A stretch of 64,000 bases of DNA from an uncultured Roseobacter sp. (GCF_947495275.1 NZ_CANLYL010000007.1:62001-126000), one strand, 5' to 3'. Positions 32,056 to 41,998 are shown, counted from the stretch's first letter. Notes: a model not told the origin generated them from the letters alone. Translations and numbers: made by a program.

Positions 32056-32415
32056 ATGTCCCATCCTGTCGATGTTCACGTTGGTCGCAAATTAAAACAG
32101 ATCCGCACGATGCGTCGTTTGTCTCAGACAGACGTTGCCCGTGAATTGGATTTGTCGTTTCAACAGATTCAAAAATATGAAATTGGATCCAATCGAATTG
32201 CCGCCAGCCGTCTTTACGAGTTATCGCGAATCCTTGACGTTCCGACGTCTTATTTCTTCGAAGGCCTTGATACTTCAGCGGAAAAATCCGTCAGACGTGA
32301 TCCGGGTCTCGAAATTGTCACGGCCTTGGCTGCCATCCGTGACGATACAATCAAGACACGCATTGTGACGTTCATTGAGGACGTCTCAGGCGTAACTGTC
32401 GCCCGTCAAGGCTGA
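32056..32415 (+). CDS. XRE family transcriptional regulator (PraR/PhrR-like)
   Basis: This 119-residue protein has a Cro/C1-type helix-turn-helix at about residues 9-66 (HVGRKLKQIRTMRRLSQTDV, FQQIQKYEIGSNRIAASRLY, ILDVPTSYFFEGL). The form DVHVG...QKYE.G.NR..ASRL is typical of the PraR/PhrR/SinR-like group in alphaproteobacteria, linked in Rhizobium to biofilm, surface and quorum-sensing control. It lacks a sensory domain. It is followed by two hairpins, the second a good terminator, so it is probably monocistronic. Confidence 0.9.
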   Translation: MSHPVDVHVGRKLKQIRTMRRLSQTDVARELDLSFQQIQKYEIGSNRIAASRLYELSRILDVPTSYFFEGLDTSAEKSVRRDPGLEIVTALAAIRDDTIKTRIVTFIEDVSGVTVARQG

Positions 32416-32431
32416 GTCCCTGGCTGACTGC

Positions 32432-32465
32432 GCGTTGGGTGGCAGCTCCATTCGTCACCCAACGC
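32432..32465 (+). repeat. Perfect 10-bp inverted repeat just after the XRE gene
   Basis: GCGTTGGGTG and CACCCAACGC pair over a 14-base loop, starting 17 bases after the stop codon. No T-run follows, so it is more likely an RNA-stabilising hairpin or a second, weaker termination element. It lies in the 300-base gap between the XRE gene and the acyl-CoA dehydrogenase, which otherwise holds the terminator at 32511 and presumably the mcd promoter. Confidence 0.7.
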
Positions 32466-32510
32466 AAACCAAATCTAGTATAAATTGTATGAGTAACTGT
32501 GACTGATCAG

Positions 32511-32533
32511 ACGCCGCGAAAGCGGCGTTTTTT
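32511..32533 (+). terminator. Rho-independent terminator downstream of the XRE gene
   Basis: ACGCCGC and GCGGCGT form a 7-bp stem with a GAAA tetraloop followed by TTTTTC. This separates the regulator from the acyl-CoA dehydrogenase gene that starts 183 bases further on. Confidence 0.9.
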
Positions 32534-32715
32534 CGTTTCGTAAAGGTAAATTTCTAATCTATCCACCGTTGCCAACCTGCCATGAAACTTGAGAAGTCTG
32601 TATAGCAGAAGCTGGTCGCGAAATTTATTTCCAAATTGACGCACTCTTACGTATTTTTGTTGCGCTGCACCTGCGAAGTAACTACATCAGCTTCGACCGT
32701 AAAAGGAGGCGACTC

Positions 32716-34398
32716 ATGGCCCACGATGGACAATCACCGATGCGCGCAGCTGTGATACTGGAGAACCTTGTCGAATTGACATCAGCGGCACTGCCTTCGG
32801 TGGACGCGATACTTGAGACGGCAAAAGATCGGGTAAGGACATTGGTTTCGCAAGAGGGACGTGTCTCCGGTGCGCTGGTTGAGCAACATCAAACTGCAGC
32901 TCACGGTCTGGCATGGCTTGCCACCTACGCCCAGGCGCTCAGGCAAATGCAGAAATGGGCTGTTTCGCTGCAAGAGCAGGGCCGATTTGGTGAGACGGAA
33001 CAATTACTGCATCAAATTGCCTTCGGTGAGTACCTTTGGCAGATCTATGGTGGCATCCAGATGAACCAGGGTGAAATCCTGAGATTGCAAGATCTGGGCC
33101 TGGATCAATCGGATATGCGCGCTTTGATGGAACCCGCTATCATGACGCTGACGCAAGGGGCCAACACGCAGGCCGCGCGCACCCGTCTTGTCGAGCTCAT
33201 GCAAGAGCACTCCGCTGACGTGACTGTTGGCGCCTCAGGTCTAGACGAAGAGCTGGAAATGATCCGCGCTCAGTTTCGCCGCTATGCGGTGGAAAAGGTT
33301 GAGCCCTTCGCACATGACTGGCACCTCAATGATGAGTTGATCCCAATGGAAGTCGTCGAAGAACTAGCCGAAATGGGTGTGTTCGGGCTCACGATTCCCG
33401 AGGAATACGGCGGCTTTGGGCTCTCCAAAGCGTCGATGTGTGTCGTTTCCGAAGAGCTTTCGCGCGGATATATCGGCGTCGGCAGCCTAGGCACCAGATC
33501 TGAAATTGCCGCGGAGTTGATTATCGCGGGCGGCACTGACGCTCAAAAAGAGAAGTGGTTGCCACGGCTGGCATCCGCTGAAACGCTTCCCACCGCGGTA
33601 TTTACAGAGCCGAACACCGGGTCGGATCTTGGCAGCCTTCGGACACGCGCGGTCAAAGACGGGGAAGATTATCGCGTTACCGGCAACAAGACCTGGATCA
33701 CCCATGCAGCGCGCACGCATGTCATGACCCTGCTGGCGAGAACCGATCCGAACACGACCGATTACAAAGGTCTTTCGATGTTTCTGGCCGAAAAAACGCC
33801 CGGTGACGACAAGATTCCTTTTCCAACCGAAGGCATGACAGGCGGCGAAATCGAAGTGCTCGGATATCGCGGTATGAAGGAGTATGAACTGGGCTTCGAT
33901 AACTTCCACGTCAAGGGTGAGAACCTATTGGGTGGCGAGGAAGGCAAGGGCTTCAAACAGTTGATGGAGACTTTTGAGAGCGCCCGCATCCAAACCGCCG
34001 CACGCGCCATCGGGGTTGCGCAATCCGCACTCGATCTCTCCATGCAATACGCGCAGGACCGCAAACAGTTTGGCAAATCGCTGATCCAGTTCCCGCGCGT
34101 TTCCGGCAAACTGGCAATGATGGCGGTTGAGTTGATGATTGCCCGCCAGTTGACCTACTTTTCAGCCTTTGAAAAAGATCAGGGACGTCGCTGCGATGTC
34201 GAGGCTGGCATGGCAAAACTGCTGGGTGCCCGCGTCGCGTGGGCCGCCGCCGACAACGGGCTGCAAATACACGGCGGCAATGGTTTTGCGCTTGAGTACA
34301 AGATCAGCCGCGTTCTGTGCGACGCGCGCATCCTGAACATCTTCGAAGGTGCCGCAGAGATTCAGGCTCAGGTGATCGCTCGGCGCTTGCTGGGATAA
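32716..34398 (+). CDS. mcd: Acyl-CoA dehydrogenase, probably (2S)-methylsuccinyl-CoA dehydrogenase
   Basis: At 560 residues this protein is about 170 longer at the N-terminus than usual acyl-CoA dehydrogenases. That extended architecture is the mark of Mcd in the ethylmalonyl-CoA pathway of Rhodobacter and Methylobacterium. The core holds AVFTEPNTGSDLGSLRTRAV, GNKTWITHAARTHVMTLLAR (FAD region), ARAIGVAQSALDLSMQYAQD and the C-terminal QIHGGNGFALEYKISRVLCD. The AAAAGGAGGCGACTC ribosome-binding site is strong. The product would be mesaconyl-CoA, with electrons to the EtfBA encoded at 19-21 kb. A TetR gene follows. Another long acyl-CoA dehydrogenase is the main alternative. Confidence 0.85.
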   Translation: MAHDGQSPMRAAVILENLVELTSAALPSVDAILETAKDRVRTLVSQEGRVSGALVEQHQTAAHGLAWLATYAQALRQMQKWAVSLQEQGRFGETEQLLHQIAFGEYLWQIYGGIQMNQGEILRLQDLGLDQSDMRALMEPAIMTLTQGANTQAARTRLVELMQEHSADVTVGASGLDEELEMIRAQFRRYAVEKVEPFAHDWHLNDELIPMEVVEELAEMGVFGLTIPEEYGGFGLSKASMCVVSEELSRGYIGVGSLGTRSEIAAELIIAGGTDAQKEKWLPRLASAETLPTAVFTEPNTGSDLGSLRTRAVKDGEDYRVTGNKTWITHAARTHVMTLLARTDPNTTDYKGLSMFLAEKTPGDDKIPFPTEGMTGGEIEVLGYRGMKEYELGFDNFHVKGENLLGGEEGKGFKQLMETFESARIQTAARAIGVAQSALDLSMQYAQDRKQFGKSLIQFPRVSGKLAMMAVELMIARQLTYFSAFEKDQGRRCDVEAGMAKLLGARVAWAAADNGLQIHGGNGFALEYKISRVLCDARILNIFEGAAEIQAQVIARRLLG

Positions 34399-34538
34399 GC
34401 ACCTGCAGAGACAATAGGCCGCTGACACATCGGGCAATACCGCCTGAATAACCCGCTGCACCGGTGACTCTTTGCCCGTTTCACCCACGCAATCCTTTCG
34501 CACTTGCAGCATGCCGGGTCGCTGCGTATGGCTGGCGC

Positions 34539-35060
34539 ATGAAACACCAGCGCCTCACCCGTCAATCCTGGATCGATGCCGGTTTAGAAGCCTTGGTCGC
34601 CAGTGGCCCCGTGGCACTTGCGGCGGAACCTTTGGCCCGCGCGCTGGGGGCGACCAAGGGGTCGTTCTACTGGCACTTCAAGGATGTCCCCGAGTTCCAG
34701 TACGCCCTTCTCAAGGACTGGCAATCCCGGGCGTTGATGCAGGTGGCCGATGCGCTGGCAAAGGATGGAAACGCGGAGGAACGCTTGCGCGATTTCGGGG
34801 CGCGCATTCTCGGCGATGTCCAGGATCCGGCCCTTCGGGCTTGGGCGCGGACATCCACAGAAGTCGCCGAAGCGGTCACGCAGGTGGATGCGGAGCGATT
34901 GAGATATATCACCAGCCTTTTGCAACATTTAGGCGTGAAAAACCCGGGTTTTGCACTGTGCTGCCTCGGAGCCTTGGCAGGTTTGCCGCAGGTCGGAGAG
35001 AGCTCCGATCCGGCGGCTGCATATGAAACCCTGGTCGATCTGGTGTTGGCATTGAAATGA
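34539..35060 (+). CDS. TetR/AcrR family transcriptional regulator
   Basis: This 173-residue regulator has an N-terminal TetR helix-turn-helix (RQSWIDAGLEALVASGPVAL, ARALGATKGSFYWHFKDVPE, about residues 8-55) and a helical ligand-binding C-terminal domain. It lies 140 bases after the mcd candidate in the same direction and overlaps the META-domain lipoprotein by four bases. A TetR-type regulator controls the ethylmalonyl-CoA pathway in Methylobacterium, so control of mcd is possible but not shown by sequence. Confidence 0.9.
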   Translation: MKHQRLTRQSWIDAGLEALVASGPVALAAEPLARALGATKGSFYWHFKDVPEFQYALLKDWQSRALMQVADALAKDGNAEERLRDFGARILGDVQDPALRAWARTSTEVAEAVTQVDAERLRYITSLLQHLGVKNPGFALCCLGALAGLPQVGESSDPAAAYETLVDLVLALK

Positions 35061-35461
35061 TCCACCCGAAAATGATCTTTCCCGCGCTAATCGGTCTGAT
35101 CGCCCTGGCAGGTTGCCGACCCGACGAAACCGTTTCTGCCTACGGCGCGGCAGGAAAAACCTGGCAGTTGGTCGAGTTAAACGGACAAACAGTTGATCAG
35201 ATCGCAACCCTGACCTTTCCGGAAGAAGGCCGGATCGCCGGTGAAGGCCCCTGCAACAGCTATTCAGCCGCGATGACGGTGCCTTACCCGTGGTTCGAAG
35301 CAGGACCCATAGCGTCAACCCGACGGGCCTGCCCCGATCTGGATTTTGAAGTGGATTATTTTACGGCATTATCGGAAATGACACTGTCGGAGGTCCTTGG
35401 CGATACACTCATTCTCTCGACACCGGAGGGCGCGCAGATGGTCTTCAAATCTGGCGCTTGA
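35057..35461 (+). CDS. META domain lipoprotein (HslJ-like)
   Basis: This 134-residue protein has a lipoprotein signal ([13 protein letters not shown]20) and a META domain (about residues 32-132: [55 protein letters not shown]). This domain is found in envelope and heat-inducible proteins such as HslJ. The ATG overlaps the TetR stop as ATGA. Its 3' end overlaps the convergent recO by 17 bases. Confidence 0.88.
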   Translation: MIHPKMIFPALIGLIALAGCRPDETVSAYGAAGKTWQLVELNGQTVDQIATLTFPEEGRIAGEGPCNSYSAAMTVPYPWFEAGPIASTRRACPDLDFEVDYFTALSEMTLSEVLGDTLILSTPEGAQMVFKSGA

Positions 35462-36170
35462 ACGCAGCGACAAACCGGTCGCGGGCTTCGGGAAGAGGCT
35501 TGTTCCCCAACCCCTTGGCCAGATGCTCCTTGAGAAAGTAGCCCGTGGTTATCAGCCCGTTTGCAATCTCGGTATCATCGGCGTCCCCCAACCCACGCAA
35601 CACATCCGGTAACGGCAACAGGCGCGTGGCCCATTCTCCTGCAGCATCCCGTGACACCGCACGTCCGGTCTTTGGCGATACATAGCTCAGATCTTCGGTA
35701 CGGCCTGTGACGGCGCATCTGTCCAGAGCCAGCGCATACCCCATGTCTTCCAGAAGCGATACCTCCCAGCGCAGGTACGCCAACGGCCACAGAGACCTCT
35801 GCTCCAACAAATCAAGCAGTTGCTCCGACTGATGATACAAGCGGCGATGCGGTTCTCTTTCCGGCAGTGAAAAGGCCAGTAATGCCGTCACCGAGTTCAG
35901 ACCCGCAAGGGTCAGCCTGTCGTTCATCGCAATCGCTGCGCGGCTGCGGACGGGCTCTACCTGAAAACTGCCTATGTGATCTTCCAGACGCGCCCTCCAG
36001 GTGAGGTCCAGTTGCGCGCCCGCTTGCAGGATTGGCGCAATTTTTCGACTGGTGCCACCGCGTACGACGCCCGCATGACGGCCATGCTCTGGCGTGAAAA
36101 CCTCGATAATTGCAGAAGTTTCGCCGTGACGCCGGGAACTCAGCAAAATCCCCTGGTCACGCCATTCCAT
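35445..36170 (-). CDS. recO: DNA repair protein RecO
   Basis: This 241-residue protein acts in the RecFOR pathway that loads RecA on gapped DNA. It starts [20 protein letters not shown] with the OB-fold domain ([19 protein letters not shown]), followed by the helical domain ([29 protein letters not shown]). It is the last gene of a minus-strand run from lepB, rnc and era. Its ATG overlaps the DUF1491 stop as TAATG. Confidence 0.96.
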   Translation of the reverse strand: MEWRDQGILLSSRRHGETSAIIEVFTPEHGRHAGVVRGGTSRKIAPILQAGAQLDLTWRARLEDHIGSFQVEPVRSRAAIAMNDRLTLAGLNSVTALLAFSLPEREPHRRLYHQSEQLLDLLEQRSLWPLAYLRWEVSLLEDMGYALALDRCAVTGRTEDLSYVSPKTGRAVSRDAAGEWATRLLPLPDVLRGLGDADDTEIANGLITTGYFLKEHLAKGLGNKPLPEARDRFVAAFKRQI

Positions 36171-36499
36171 TACGCCAGGCCCGGTTGGTCCAGCAAATGC
36201 CGCCCTTGCCGGTCCTCCACTTCAATCACCCAGATATCGGGATCAAAGCCACGCTGGCGATTGACGCTCGCATCAACTTCAACATCATCACCCTGCTCCA
36301 GAATGGACCATTCCCGGCTGTCTTCCATCAGATTGTAGCTTCGATGATAGACGGTCGCTTGCCCGTCAAGCTTGTTGACCTTGACAAGGATACTTCCCGC
36401 TGTGTCATCACCGTGGGCAACAATGAACGCCGGAATGTCATGCACCCGCAACCGCGCGAGATAGGCATCAATCCAGAACCGGGCTGTCAGCCGCGCCAT
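36170..36499 (-). CDS. DUF1491 family protein
   Basis: This 109-residue small protein matches by recall the alphaproteobacterial DUF1491 family ([52 protein letters not shown]). The function is unknown. The conserved place between era and recO suggests a housekeeping link to RNA or DNA processing. The start at 36499 is chosen for its GAGG ribosome-binding site; an ATG at 36520 lacks one. Confidence 0.85.
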   Translation of the reverse strand: MARLTARFWIDAYLARLRVHDIPAFIVAHGDDTAGSILVKVNKLDGQATVYHRSYNLMEDSREWSILEQGDDVEVDASVNRQRGFDPDIWVIEVEDRQGRHLLDQPGLA

Positions 36500-36559
36500 G
36501 TCGCAGCCTCGTGCCGCCATGGATCATAGATGGCTCTTTGCTGCCTCGGTACAGCAACG

Positions 36560-37468
36560 TCAGGCGTTCCCATCTTTGAACTCCAGTCCCATTTCCGAAT
36601 AGCGCTCGGCTTCATCAAGCCAGTTTGGCCGGACCTTGACCTGCAAAAACAGATGAACCTTACGCCCCAGAAACTCCTGCAATTCCTCGCGCGCCGCTTT
36701 CGAGACCGCTTTGATCGTCTCGCCCTTGTGGCCCAGAACGATCCCCTTGTGGCCATCCCGCACGACATAGATCAGCTGATCAATCTTTGCCGAGCCGTCT
36801 TTGCGCTCTTCCCAGCCTTCAGTTTCGACCGTCAATTGATAGGGCAGTTCCTGATGGAGCCGGAGCGTCAGCTTTTCACGCGTCATTTCTGCGGCAATCA
36901 TCCGCATCGGCAAATCAGCGATCTGATCTTCCGGATAAAGCCATGGGCTCTCCGGCAGCTCGGCGGCCAACCAATTGCGCAAAGCTTCAACACCGTGGCC
37001 GCGCTCGGCGGAGATCATGAACGTTTCAACAAAGGGATAGCGGTCATTGAGGTCTTTGCTCAGCCCTAGCAGGACCTCTGATTGCACCCGGTCGATCTTG
37101 TTGATCGCCAGCGCCACCTGCCGCCCCTGCCCGATGTCCTGCAAGCCTTCGAGTATGCGCTCCACGCCTTCGGTAACGCCGCGTTGCGCCTCCACCAGCA
37201 GCACCACGACATCGGCATCGGCAGCACCCCCCCAGGCGGCTGCAACCATGGCCCGGTCCAACCGGCGCCGCGGTTGAAAGAGGCCGGGTGTGTCCACAAA
37301 AACGATCTGGCTCTCGCCTTCCATCGCAACACCCCGAATGCGCGCCCGGGTAGTCTGAACCTTATGCGTCACGATTGAGACTTTAGCGCCGACCATACGG
37401 TTCAGCAGCGTGGATTTCCCTGCATTGGGTTCTCCGATCAGGGCGACGAAACCGGCGCGCGTGCTCAT
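36560..37468 (-). CDS. era: GTPase Era
   Basis: This 302-residue GTPase matures the 30S subunit by binding the 3' end of 16S rRNA. The G1 motif GEPNAGKST lies at residues 12-20, G3 is DTPG ([12 protein letters not shown]), and G4 is NKID (LAINKIDRV). The C-terminal KH domain is seen in [20 protein letters not shown]. It overlaps rnc by four bases. Confidence 0.98.
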   Translation of the reverse strand: MSTRAGFVALIGEPNAGKSTLLNRMVGAKVSIVTHKVQTTRARIRGVAMEGESQIVFVDTPGLFQPRRRLDRAMVAAAWGGAADADVVVLLVEAQRGVTEGVERILEGLQDIGQGRQVALAINKIDRVQSEVLLGLSKDLNDRYPFVETFMISAERGHGVEALRNWLAAELPESPWLYPEDQIADLPMRMIAAEMTREKLTLRLHQELPYQLTVETEGWEERKDGSAKIDQLIYVVRDGHKGIVLGHKGETIKAVSKAAREELQEFLGRKVHLFLQVKVRPNWLDEAERYSEMGLEFKDGNA

Positions 37469-38151
37469 GAGGGTTTCTCCAGTTCCGCCAATAGGTTTCC
37501 GGCCGCAGCCTGCTCGGCTTGCCGTTTTGACCCAGCTGTCGCCTGTTGGCTTTCTCCGGTCTGCAGCTTTGCCGCGATCGTAAAGACAGGTGCGTGATCG
37601 GGGCCTGCACGCGCGACCTCAAGATAGGTTGGTGGTGCCAGTCCGCGCGCCTGCGCCCATTCCTGCAACGCCGTTTTGGGATCGCGCGCGTCCTTGTCGA
37701 CTTCATGAACGCGCTTGCCCCAGAGCTTTAGGATCAAATCACGAGCAGCCTCAAACCCTGCGTCGAGATAGACCGCTGCGATGACCGCTTCGATGCCATC
37801 CCCTAAAAGCGCCTGTTTGCGCCGCCCCCCCGAGAGCATCTCCGACCGGCCCAGACGCAGTACCGCACCCAGATCAATCTGGCGCGCCACATCTGCACAG
37901 GTCTCCTTACGGACCAATGCGTTGAAGCGCGGCGCCAATTGTCCTTCGGTAGCGCTTTTGTCGAGTGTCAAAAGCGCCTCCGCCATAACAAGCCCCAAGA
38001 CCCGGTCGCCCAAGAATTCCAGCCGCTGATTGTCATCCCGGTTGGCACTGGACATGGAAGCATGGGTCACCGCTTGTGAAAGCAGTTCCGGCCTTTTGAA
38101 AATATGGCCCAACCGGTCCTGAAAGGACCTGAGTTCCGCTGAAAGTTTCAC
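37465..38151 (-). CDS. rnc: Ribonuclease III
   Basis: This 228-residue double-strand-specific endonuclease processes rRNA precursors. The signature [20 protein letters not shown] has the metal-binding Glu45 and Asp49. The double-stranded RNA-binding domain begins at [15 protein letters not shown] and ends near the C-terminus ([19 protein letters not shown]). It is in the operon lepB-rnc-era with four-base overlaps on both sides. Confidence 0.98.
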   Translation of the reverse strand: MKLSAELRSFQDRLGHIFKRPELLSQAVTHASMSSANRDDNQRLEFLGDRVLGLVMAEALLTLDKSATEGQLAPRFNALVRKETCADVARQIDLGAVLRLGRSEMLSGGRRKQALLGDGIEAVIAAVYLDAGFEAARDLILKLWGKRVHEVDKDARDPKTALQEWAQARGLAPPTYLEVARAGPDHAPVFTIAAKLQTGESQQATAGSKRQAEQAAAGNLLAELEKPS

Positions 38152-38987
38152 TCAACGGCCCTGAAGAAACGATCACCACGCCAGGTCCAGAAGAACAACA
38201 TGGACCTGCCCGCAGAGGAAAACATGATCCGGTCGGCACGGCCGATCAGGTTCTCAAAAGGCACAAACCCAACGCCTTGAACTTGCTGCGCCAGGCGGCT
38301 GTCGGCGGAATTGTCGCGGTTGTCGCCCATGAAAAAGTAATGACCTTCAGGCACTTGATAGACACCCGTCCGATCAGACGCCTGCAGCCCAATGTCCAGA
38401 ACCAGATGCTTGCTGCCTCCGGGCAGGGTCTCTATGGCCCGGGCCTTTTCACAAGTACCGCCATCACCCACAGGACCATTCGAGCAACGCGGACGCCGAC
38501 CTTCGGGCCCTTGCGGCTCCATCAACTCTTCAAAGACACCCGCAGGCTCCTGCGGGGCAGGTTCCCCGTTGATCAGAACGATGCTGTCCTGCATCTGGAT
38601 GCTGTCGCCCGGCATGCCGATCAGCCGCTTGATGTAGTCGCGACCGGATACCGGATGGCGAAAGACAACCACGTCCCCACGTTCAGGCGACCTTGCAAAG
38701 AGGCGCGTGTTGTCCTTGTCAAATACGCCGCAGATATCCTTGGCATCAATATTCACACCGAAGCGCGGCATGATCAGGCTGGGGCAGGACGCATAGGAAT
38801 AGCCGTAGGCCATCTTGTTGACGAAGAGAAAGTCACCCACCAACAGGGTCTCCTTCATCGAGCCCGACGGTATCCAGAACGGCTGGAAAAACAGCGTGCG
38901 GAACACCCCGGCAATAAGCAGCGCGTAGACGACGGTTTTGATCGTCTCAACGACGGCATTCTGCTGCTTCTTTTCTTTAGCGGCCAT
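38148..38987 (-). CDS. lepB: Signal peptidase I
   Basis: This 279-residue membrane protease removes signal peptides on the periplasmic side. One N-terminal membrane span (about residues 17-33) is followed by the catalytic Ser43 (PSGSM) and Lys120 ([14 protein letters not shown]), with the [11 protein letters not shown] box near the C-terminus. It overlaps rnc by four bases. The 239 bases upstream hold no gene; they contain GTGCACA twice with an 11-bp period. Confidence 0.97.
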   Translation of the reverse strand: MAAKEKKQQNAVVETIKTVVYALLIAGVFRTLFFQPFWIPSGSMKETLLVGDFLFVNKMAYGYSYASCPSLIMPRFGVNIDAKDICGVFDKDNTRLFARSPERGDVVVFRHPVSGRDYIKRLIGMPGDSIQMQDSIVLINGEPAPQEPAGVFEELMEPQGPEGRRPRCSNGPVGDGGTCEKARAIETLPGGSKHLVLDIGLQASDRTGVYQVPEGHYFFMGDNRDNSADSRLAQQVQGVGFVPFENLIGRADRIMFSSAGRSMLFFWTWRGDRFFRAVE

Positions 38988-39226
38988 TGGGCGCTCCCAT
39001 GATTTGGTTTGCGCCTAAATGCGCAGGCCAGCGGGGCGAGTCAAGGCAGGCTCGCGCAACGTTCGGTGACCGCGTTGCACTAACAACTCTCAACCGGGCT
39101 TAACAGCCTTGTTTTACGGCATCTGCGCTGATCACAACCCGTGCACAACCTGTGCACAGACCGTATGACACCGGTAAGCAGATGGGTGGGTTAACAGAGC
39201 GGGCGGCCCAAAAGATTTGCAAATCG

Positions 39227-39631
39227 TTACCCGGCGATTGGCCGCGCCTCGATCACCACGAAGGCCTGTGCCCAGGGATGGTCGTCCGTCAAGGTGACAT
39301 GGATCACGGCCTCATGACCCGGCGGCGTCATTTCATCGAGCCGTTCGCGCGCCCAGCCGGTGACATGCATCACGGGTTGCCCGGTTCTGAGATTGCTCAC
39401 CGACATGTCTTTCCATGCAATCCCCATGGCCAACCCGGTGCCCAGCGCTTTTGAGCAGGCTTCCTTGGCGGCCCAGCGTTTCGCATAGGTGCCGGCAACG
39501 TCCTTACGACGCTCCGCCTTGCGCTGTTCGGTTTCGGTAAACACACGATTGCGGAACCGATCCCCGAACCGGTTGAGCGTCCCCTCGATGCGCTCGATGT
39601 TTGCAAGGTCCGTGCCAATGCCCAGGATCAT
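39227..39631 (-). CDS. acpS: Holo-[acyl-carrier-protein] synthase
   Basis: This 134-residue enzyme transfers phosphopantetheine from CoA to acyl carrier protein. Asp8 ([16 protein letters not shown]) and Glu57 ([16 protein letters not shown]) are the metal-binding residues. It is close upstream of lepB, as in other alphaproteobacteria, but pdxJ, its usual partner, is separated here by the ABZJ_00895 gene. Confidence 0.97.
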   Translation of the reverse strand: MILGIGTDLANIERIEGTLNRFGDRFRNRVFTETEQRKAERRKDVAGTYAKRWAAKEACSKALGTGLAMGIAWKDMSVSNLRTGQPVMHVTGWARERLDEMTPPGHEAVIHVTLTDDHPWAQAFVVIEARPIAG

Positions 39632-39837
39632 AGTCTGTCAGCCTCACTCATCAGGCGATTGTTTGACAGATGCCGGACAACATCAATGCAAATCAACCGC
39701 GAACACCAGCATGAGCCCCAAGCTGCGATAAATTGACCTGTCTGTCCGATCGCGCACCGAGGCATGTGGGCGAGAACATACCGTTGGCCCGCCCACCTTG
39801 GTGAAGGTCAACGCCATGGTGTGTAACGCGGCCGCAC

Positions 39838-39863
39838 AAAAAAGGGGGCGCAACAGCACCCCC
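39838..39863 (-). terminator. Terminator after the ABZJ_00895 gene
   Basis: GGGGG and CCCCC pair over a 10-base loop and are followed on the minus strand by TTTTTT, 41 bases after the stop codon. It separates this membrane gene from acpS. The 272-base gap to acpS otherwise shows no gene. Confidence 0.8.
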
Positions 39864-39903
39864 ATTTCTTCTACTCAATAGCCACAGCTTCTGCGAGCTG
39901 TTG

Positions 39904-40326
39904 TCAGGCAATCTGGCTCATACCAGAACGCAAACCCATGCCGTAACCCAAACGCAGTATCACCCATGAAAACAACACGGCGAAAACCAGTATCAGCATT
40001 GTCATGGCCGGACTGATGGCGGCAAAAACACTCAATACACCCGATGAAACAAGGGCCAACAACCCCATAAGCAGAACCGACAACACCATGACGATTCCCG
40101 CCATTTTCAACGACGCACGCCAGATTGTTGCCTTGGCGGGCGGACCCTCACAATGACGACCGAAGTACTGACCCTCGATCATTGCTGCTGCCAGCAACGG
40201 GATAACCGACGTCCCAACTGAACTGAGATCAAACGCAACAAACGACTGAATAATCATGGTCAGTACGATTGTGGCAATGGTAATCATTATATAGTTGAGA
40301 CAAAACCGAAGTGGACGAAAAATCAT
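39904..40326 (-). CDS. ABZJ_00895 family integral membrane protein
   Basis: This 140-residue protein has four hydrophobic spans (about residues 9-29, 38-53, 76-98 and 104-127), a polar stretch GQYFGRHCEGPPAKATIWRA and the C-terminal segment WVILRLGYGMGLRSGM. I recall this as the ABZJ_00895 family, of unknown function. The start at 40326 is chosen because GAGGAGGGAGCAG stands directly upstream. It is inserted between pdxJ and acpS, which are usually adjacent. Confidence 0.8.
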   Translation of the reverse strand: MIFRPLRFCLNYIMITIATIVLTMIIQSFVAFDLSSVGTSVIPLLAAAMIEGQYFGRHCEGPPAKATIWRASLKMAGIVMVLSVLLMGLLALVSSGVLSVFAAISPAMTMLILVFAVLFSWVILRLGYGMGLRSGMSQIA

Positions 40327-40470
40327 CTGCTCCCTCCTCATATTAATTTAATTCAATAATCCCAACTATATACCAAACATCACCAACCGCAACCTTAGGG
40401 TGATTCAAAAATGGCTATTTTTCAACTTTGGGATGAGCAAATTGTCAAACATCAACCTCTGGCGAGGTTT

Positions 40471-41220
40471 TCAGGCCCGTGCGGCATCCATCAGGCGCCG
40501 CATCTGTGCGATCGCGGGGGCCAGACCCAGAAAAATGCTCTCGCCGATCAGGAAATGCCCGATGTTCAATTCCATCACTTCCGGAAAGGCTGCAACCGGT
40601 GTGACAGTATCATATGTCAGCCCGTGACCGGCATGAACCTCCAGCCCCAATGAATGGGCGAAACCGGACATCTCGCGCAACGCTTGCAGTTCCTGATCCC
40701 GTTTGTCGGTGTCGCCTTCCGCATGCGCATCGCAATAAGCGCCCGTATGCAATTCGATGACCTGCGCGCCAATCCTATGGGCCGCTTCGATCTGTCGTTT
40801 GTCCGCGGCAATGAAAATGGAGACCCGGCAACCAGCATCCCGCAACGGGGCGATGAAATGCGCCAGCTTGTTTTCTTCGCGGGCCACTTCGAGCCCGCCT
40901 TCTGTGGTGCGTTCCTCGCGCTTTTCCGGCACAATGCAGACGGCATGCGGTTTGTGACGCAACGCAATCTGCTGCATTTCATCCGTCGCTGCCATCTCGA
41001 AGTTCAACGGCACGCTGAGAACGTCCATCAGCCCCTCGATGTCCGCGTCCGAGATGTGCCGGCGGTCTTCGCGCAAATGCGCAGTGATGCCGTCGGCCCC
41101 CGCCTCCTGCGCAATTTTTGCGGCCCGCAAAGGGTCCGGGTAGGCACCGCCACGCGCATTGCGCACGGTTGCCACATGGTCGATGTTTACGCCGAGGCGC
41201 AGTTTTCCGTGATTGGCCAT
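40471..41220 (-). CDS. pdxJ: Pyridoxine 5'-phosphate synthase
   Basis: This 249-residue TIM-barrel enzyme condenses 1-deoxyxylulose 5-phosphate with 3-amino-2-oxopropyl phosphate to make pyridoxine phosphate. It has the N-terminal [19 protein letters not shown], the [13 protein letters not shown] active-site region and the [11 protein letters not shown] motif, with [14 protein letters not shown] near the end. The start at 41220 has GGGGGG upstream. It follows the DUF2062 gene by 17 bases. Confidence 0.97.
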   Translation of the reverse strand: MANHGKLRLGVNIDHVATVRNARGGAYPDPLRAAKIAQEAGADGITAHLREDRRHISDADIEGLMDVLSVPLNFEMAATDEMQQIALRHKPHAVCIVPEKREERTTEGGLEVAREENKLAHFIAPLRDAGCRVSIFIAADKRQIEAAHRIGAQVIELHTGAYCDAHAEGDTDKRDQELQALREMSGFAHSLGLEVHAGHGLTYDTVTPVAAFPEVMELNIGHFLIGESIFLGLAPAIAQMRRLMDAARA

Positions 41221-41237
41221 CAGATAGCCCCCCAATT

Positions 41238-41909
41238 TTAGTCCCCGGTAGAATGTTCCGCTTTACGTTTGGCATCTGCTTTTGCTGCAGCTTTTGCTTT
41301 CAGAGCTTCAAATTTTGCCTTGATCATGCCCTTACGCCGTTTCTGATACACCCGGATCAACGGCACCGCCAGATAGTAACAGACGGTCGCCGAAATTATG
41401 CCCGGCAAGATACCCCCGACCATATAGGGAAAGAAAATCTCGTCATAAAAAACCGACAGACGGGACCAGTCGGCGGTTGTGTCGTTGAATATTGCCAGGA
41501 AATTGTCTTTGAGATCGGCACCCGCATCAACGAATTTGCCACCGAAAGAGCGCGGGATGCGCTCGTCCATATCATCGCCGAGCAACCAGTGCCCCGTGGA
41601 CAGAGCCGCAACACCGATGGGCACATAGGTCAGGGGGTTCCCGAAAAACGTTGCCATCAGGGAGGCGATGACATTTCCCCGCATGACCGTGGCAAGCCCT
41701 GCCGCGATGAAAAAATGAATGCCGTAAAACGGTGTGAACGAAGCAAAGACCCCGGCCCAGATCCCCCGGGCGATCCGTTCGGGACTGTCCGGCAAGCGCC
41801 GCATCCGGTGCTTGACGTAATGAAACGCACGCGCCCAGCCCCCACGCGGCCAGAGAAACTCTGCCAGAGCGCGGGGCCAGCTTTTGGGATCGCGGCGTTT
41901 GAAAACCAA
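41238..41909 (-). CDS. DUF2062 domain-containing membrane protein
   Basis: This protein of about 223 residues has the DUF2062 core ([40 protein letters not shown]) and two or three membrane spans. The C-terminus is Lys/Ala-rich and charged. I choose the TTG start at 41909 because [19 protein letters not shown] matches the usual family N-terminus and AAGGA lies upstream. An ATG at 41999, overlapping the rel stop as TGATG, would add 30 residues and cannot be excluded. Function unknown; it lies between rel and pdxJ. Confidence 0.85.
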   Translation of the reverse strand: MVFKRRDPKSWPRALAEFLWPRGGWARAFHYVKHRMRRLPDSPERIARGIWAGVFASFTPFYGIHFFIAAGLATVMRGNVIASLMATFFGNPLTYVPIGVAALSTGHWLLGDDMDERIPRSFGGKFVDAGADLKDNFLAIFNDTTADWSRLSVFYDEIFFPYMVGGILPGIISATVCYYLAVPLIRVYQKRRKGMIKAKFEALKAKAAAKADAKRKAEHSTGD

Positions 41910-41998
41910 AGAACGGGGTTCCTTTTTTAACTCTTGTGAGGGGTCAGCCCATGCAGGACACCTCGAAATTATGACCTCTAAATGACCAGGTCGCGGCA

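Noticed and set aside
34368-34565. Cys-rich minus-strand frame (CKCER...CPMCQRP) between mcd and the TetR gene.
   Set aside because: The CxxC-like spacing first looked like a zinc ribbon, but much of the frame runs opposite the ends of two clear genes, and there is no good start or conserved family.
35445-35461. 17-base convergent overlap of the META lipoprotein gene and recO.
   Set aside because: Short convergent overlaps are common in dense genomes; both reading frames are well supported, so this is not evidence of an error or special regulation.
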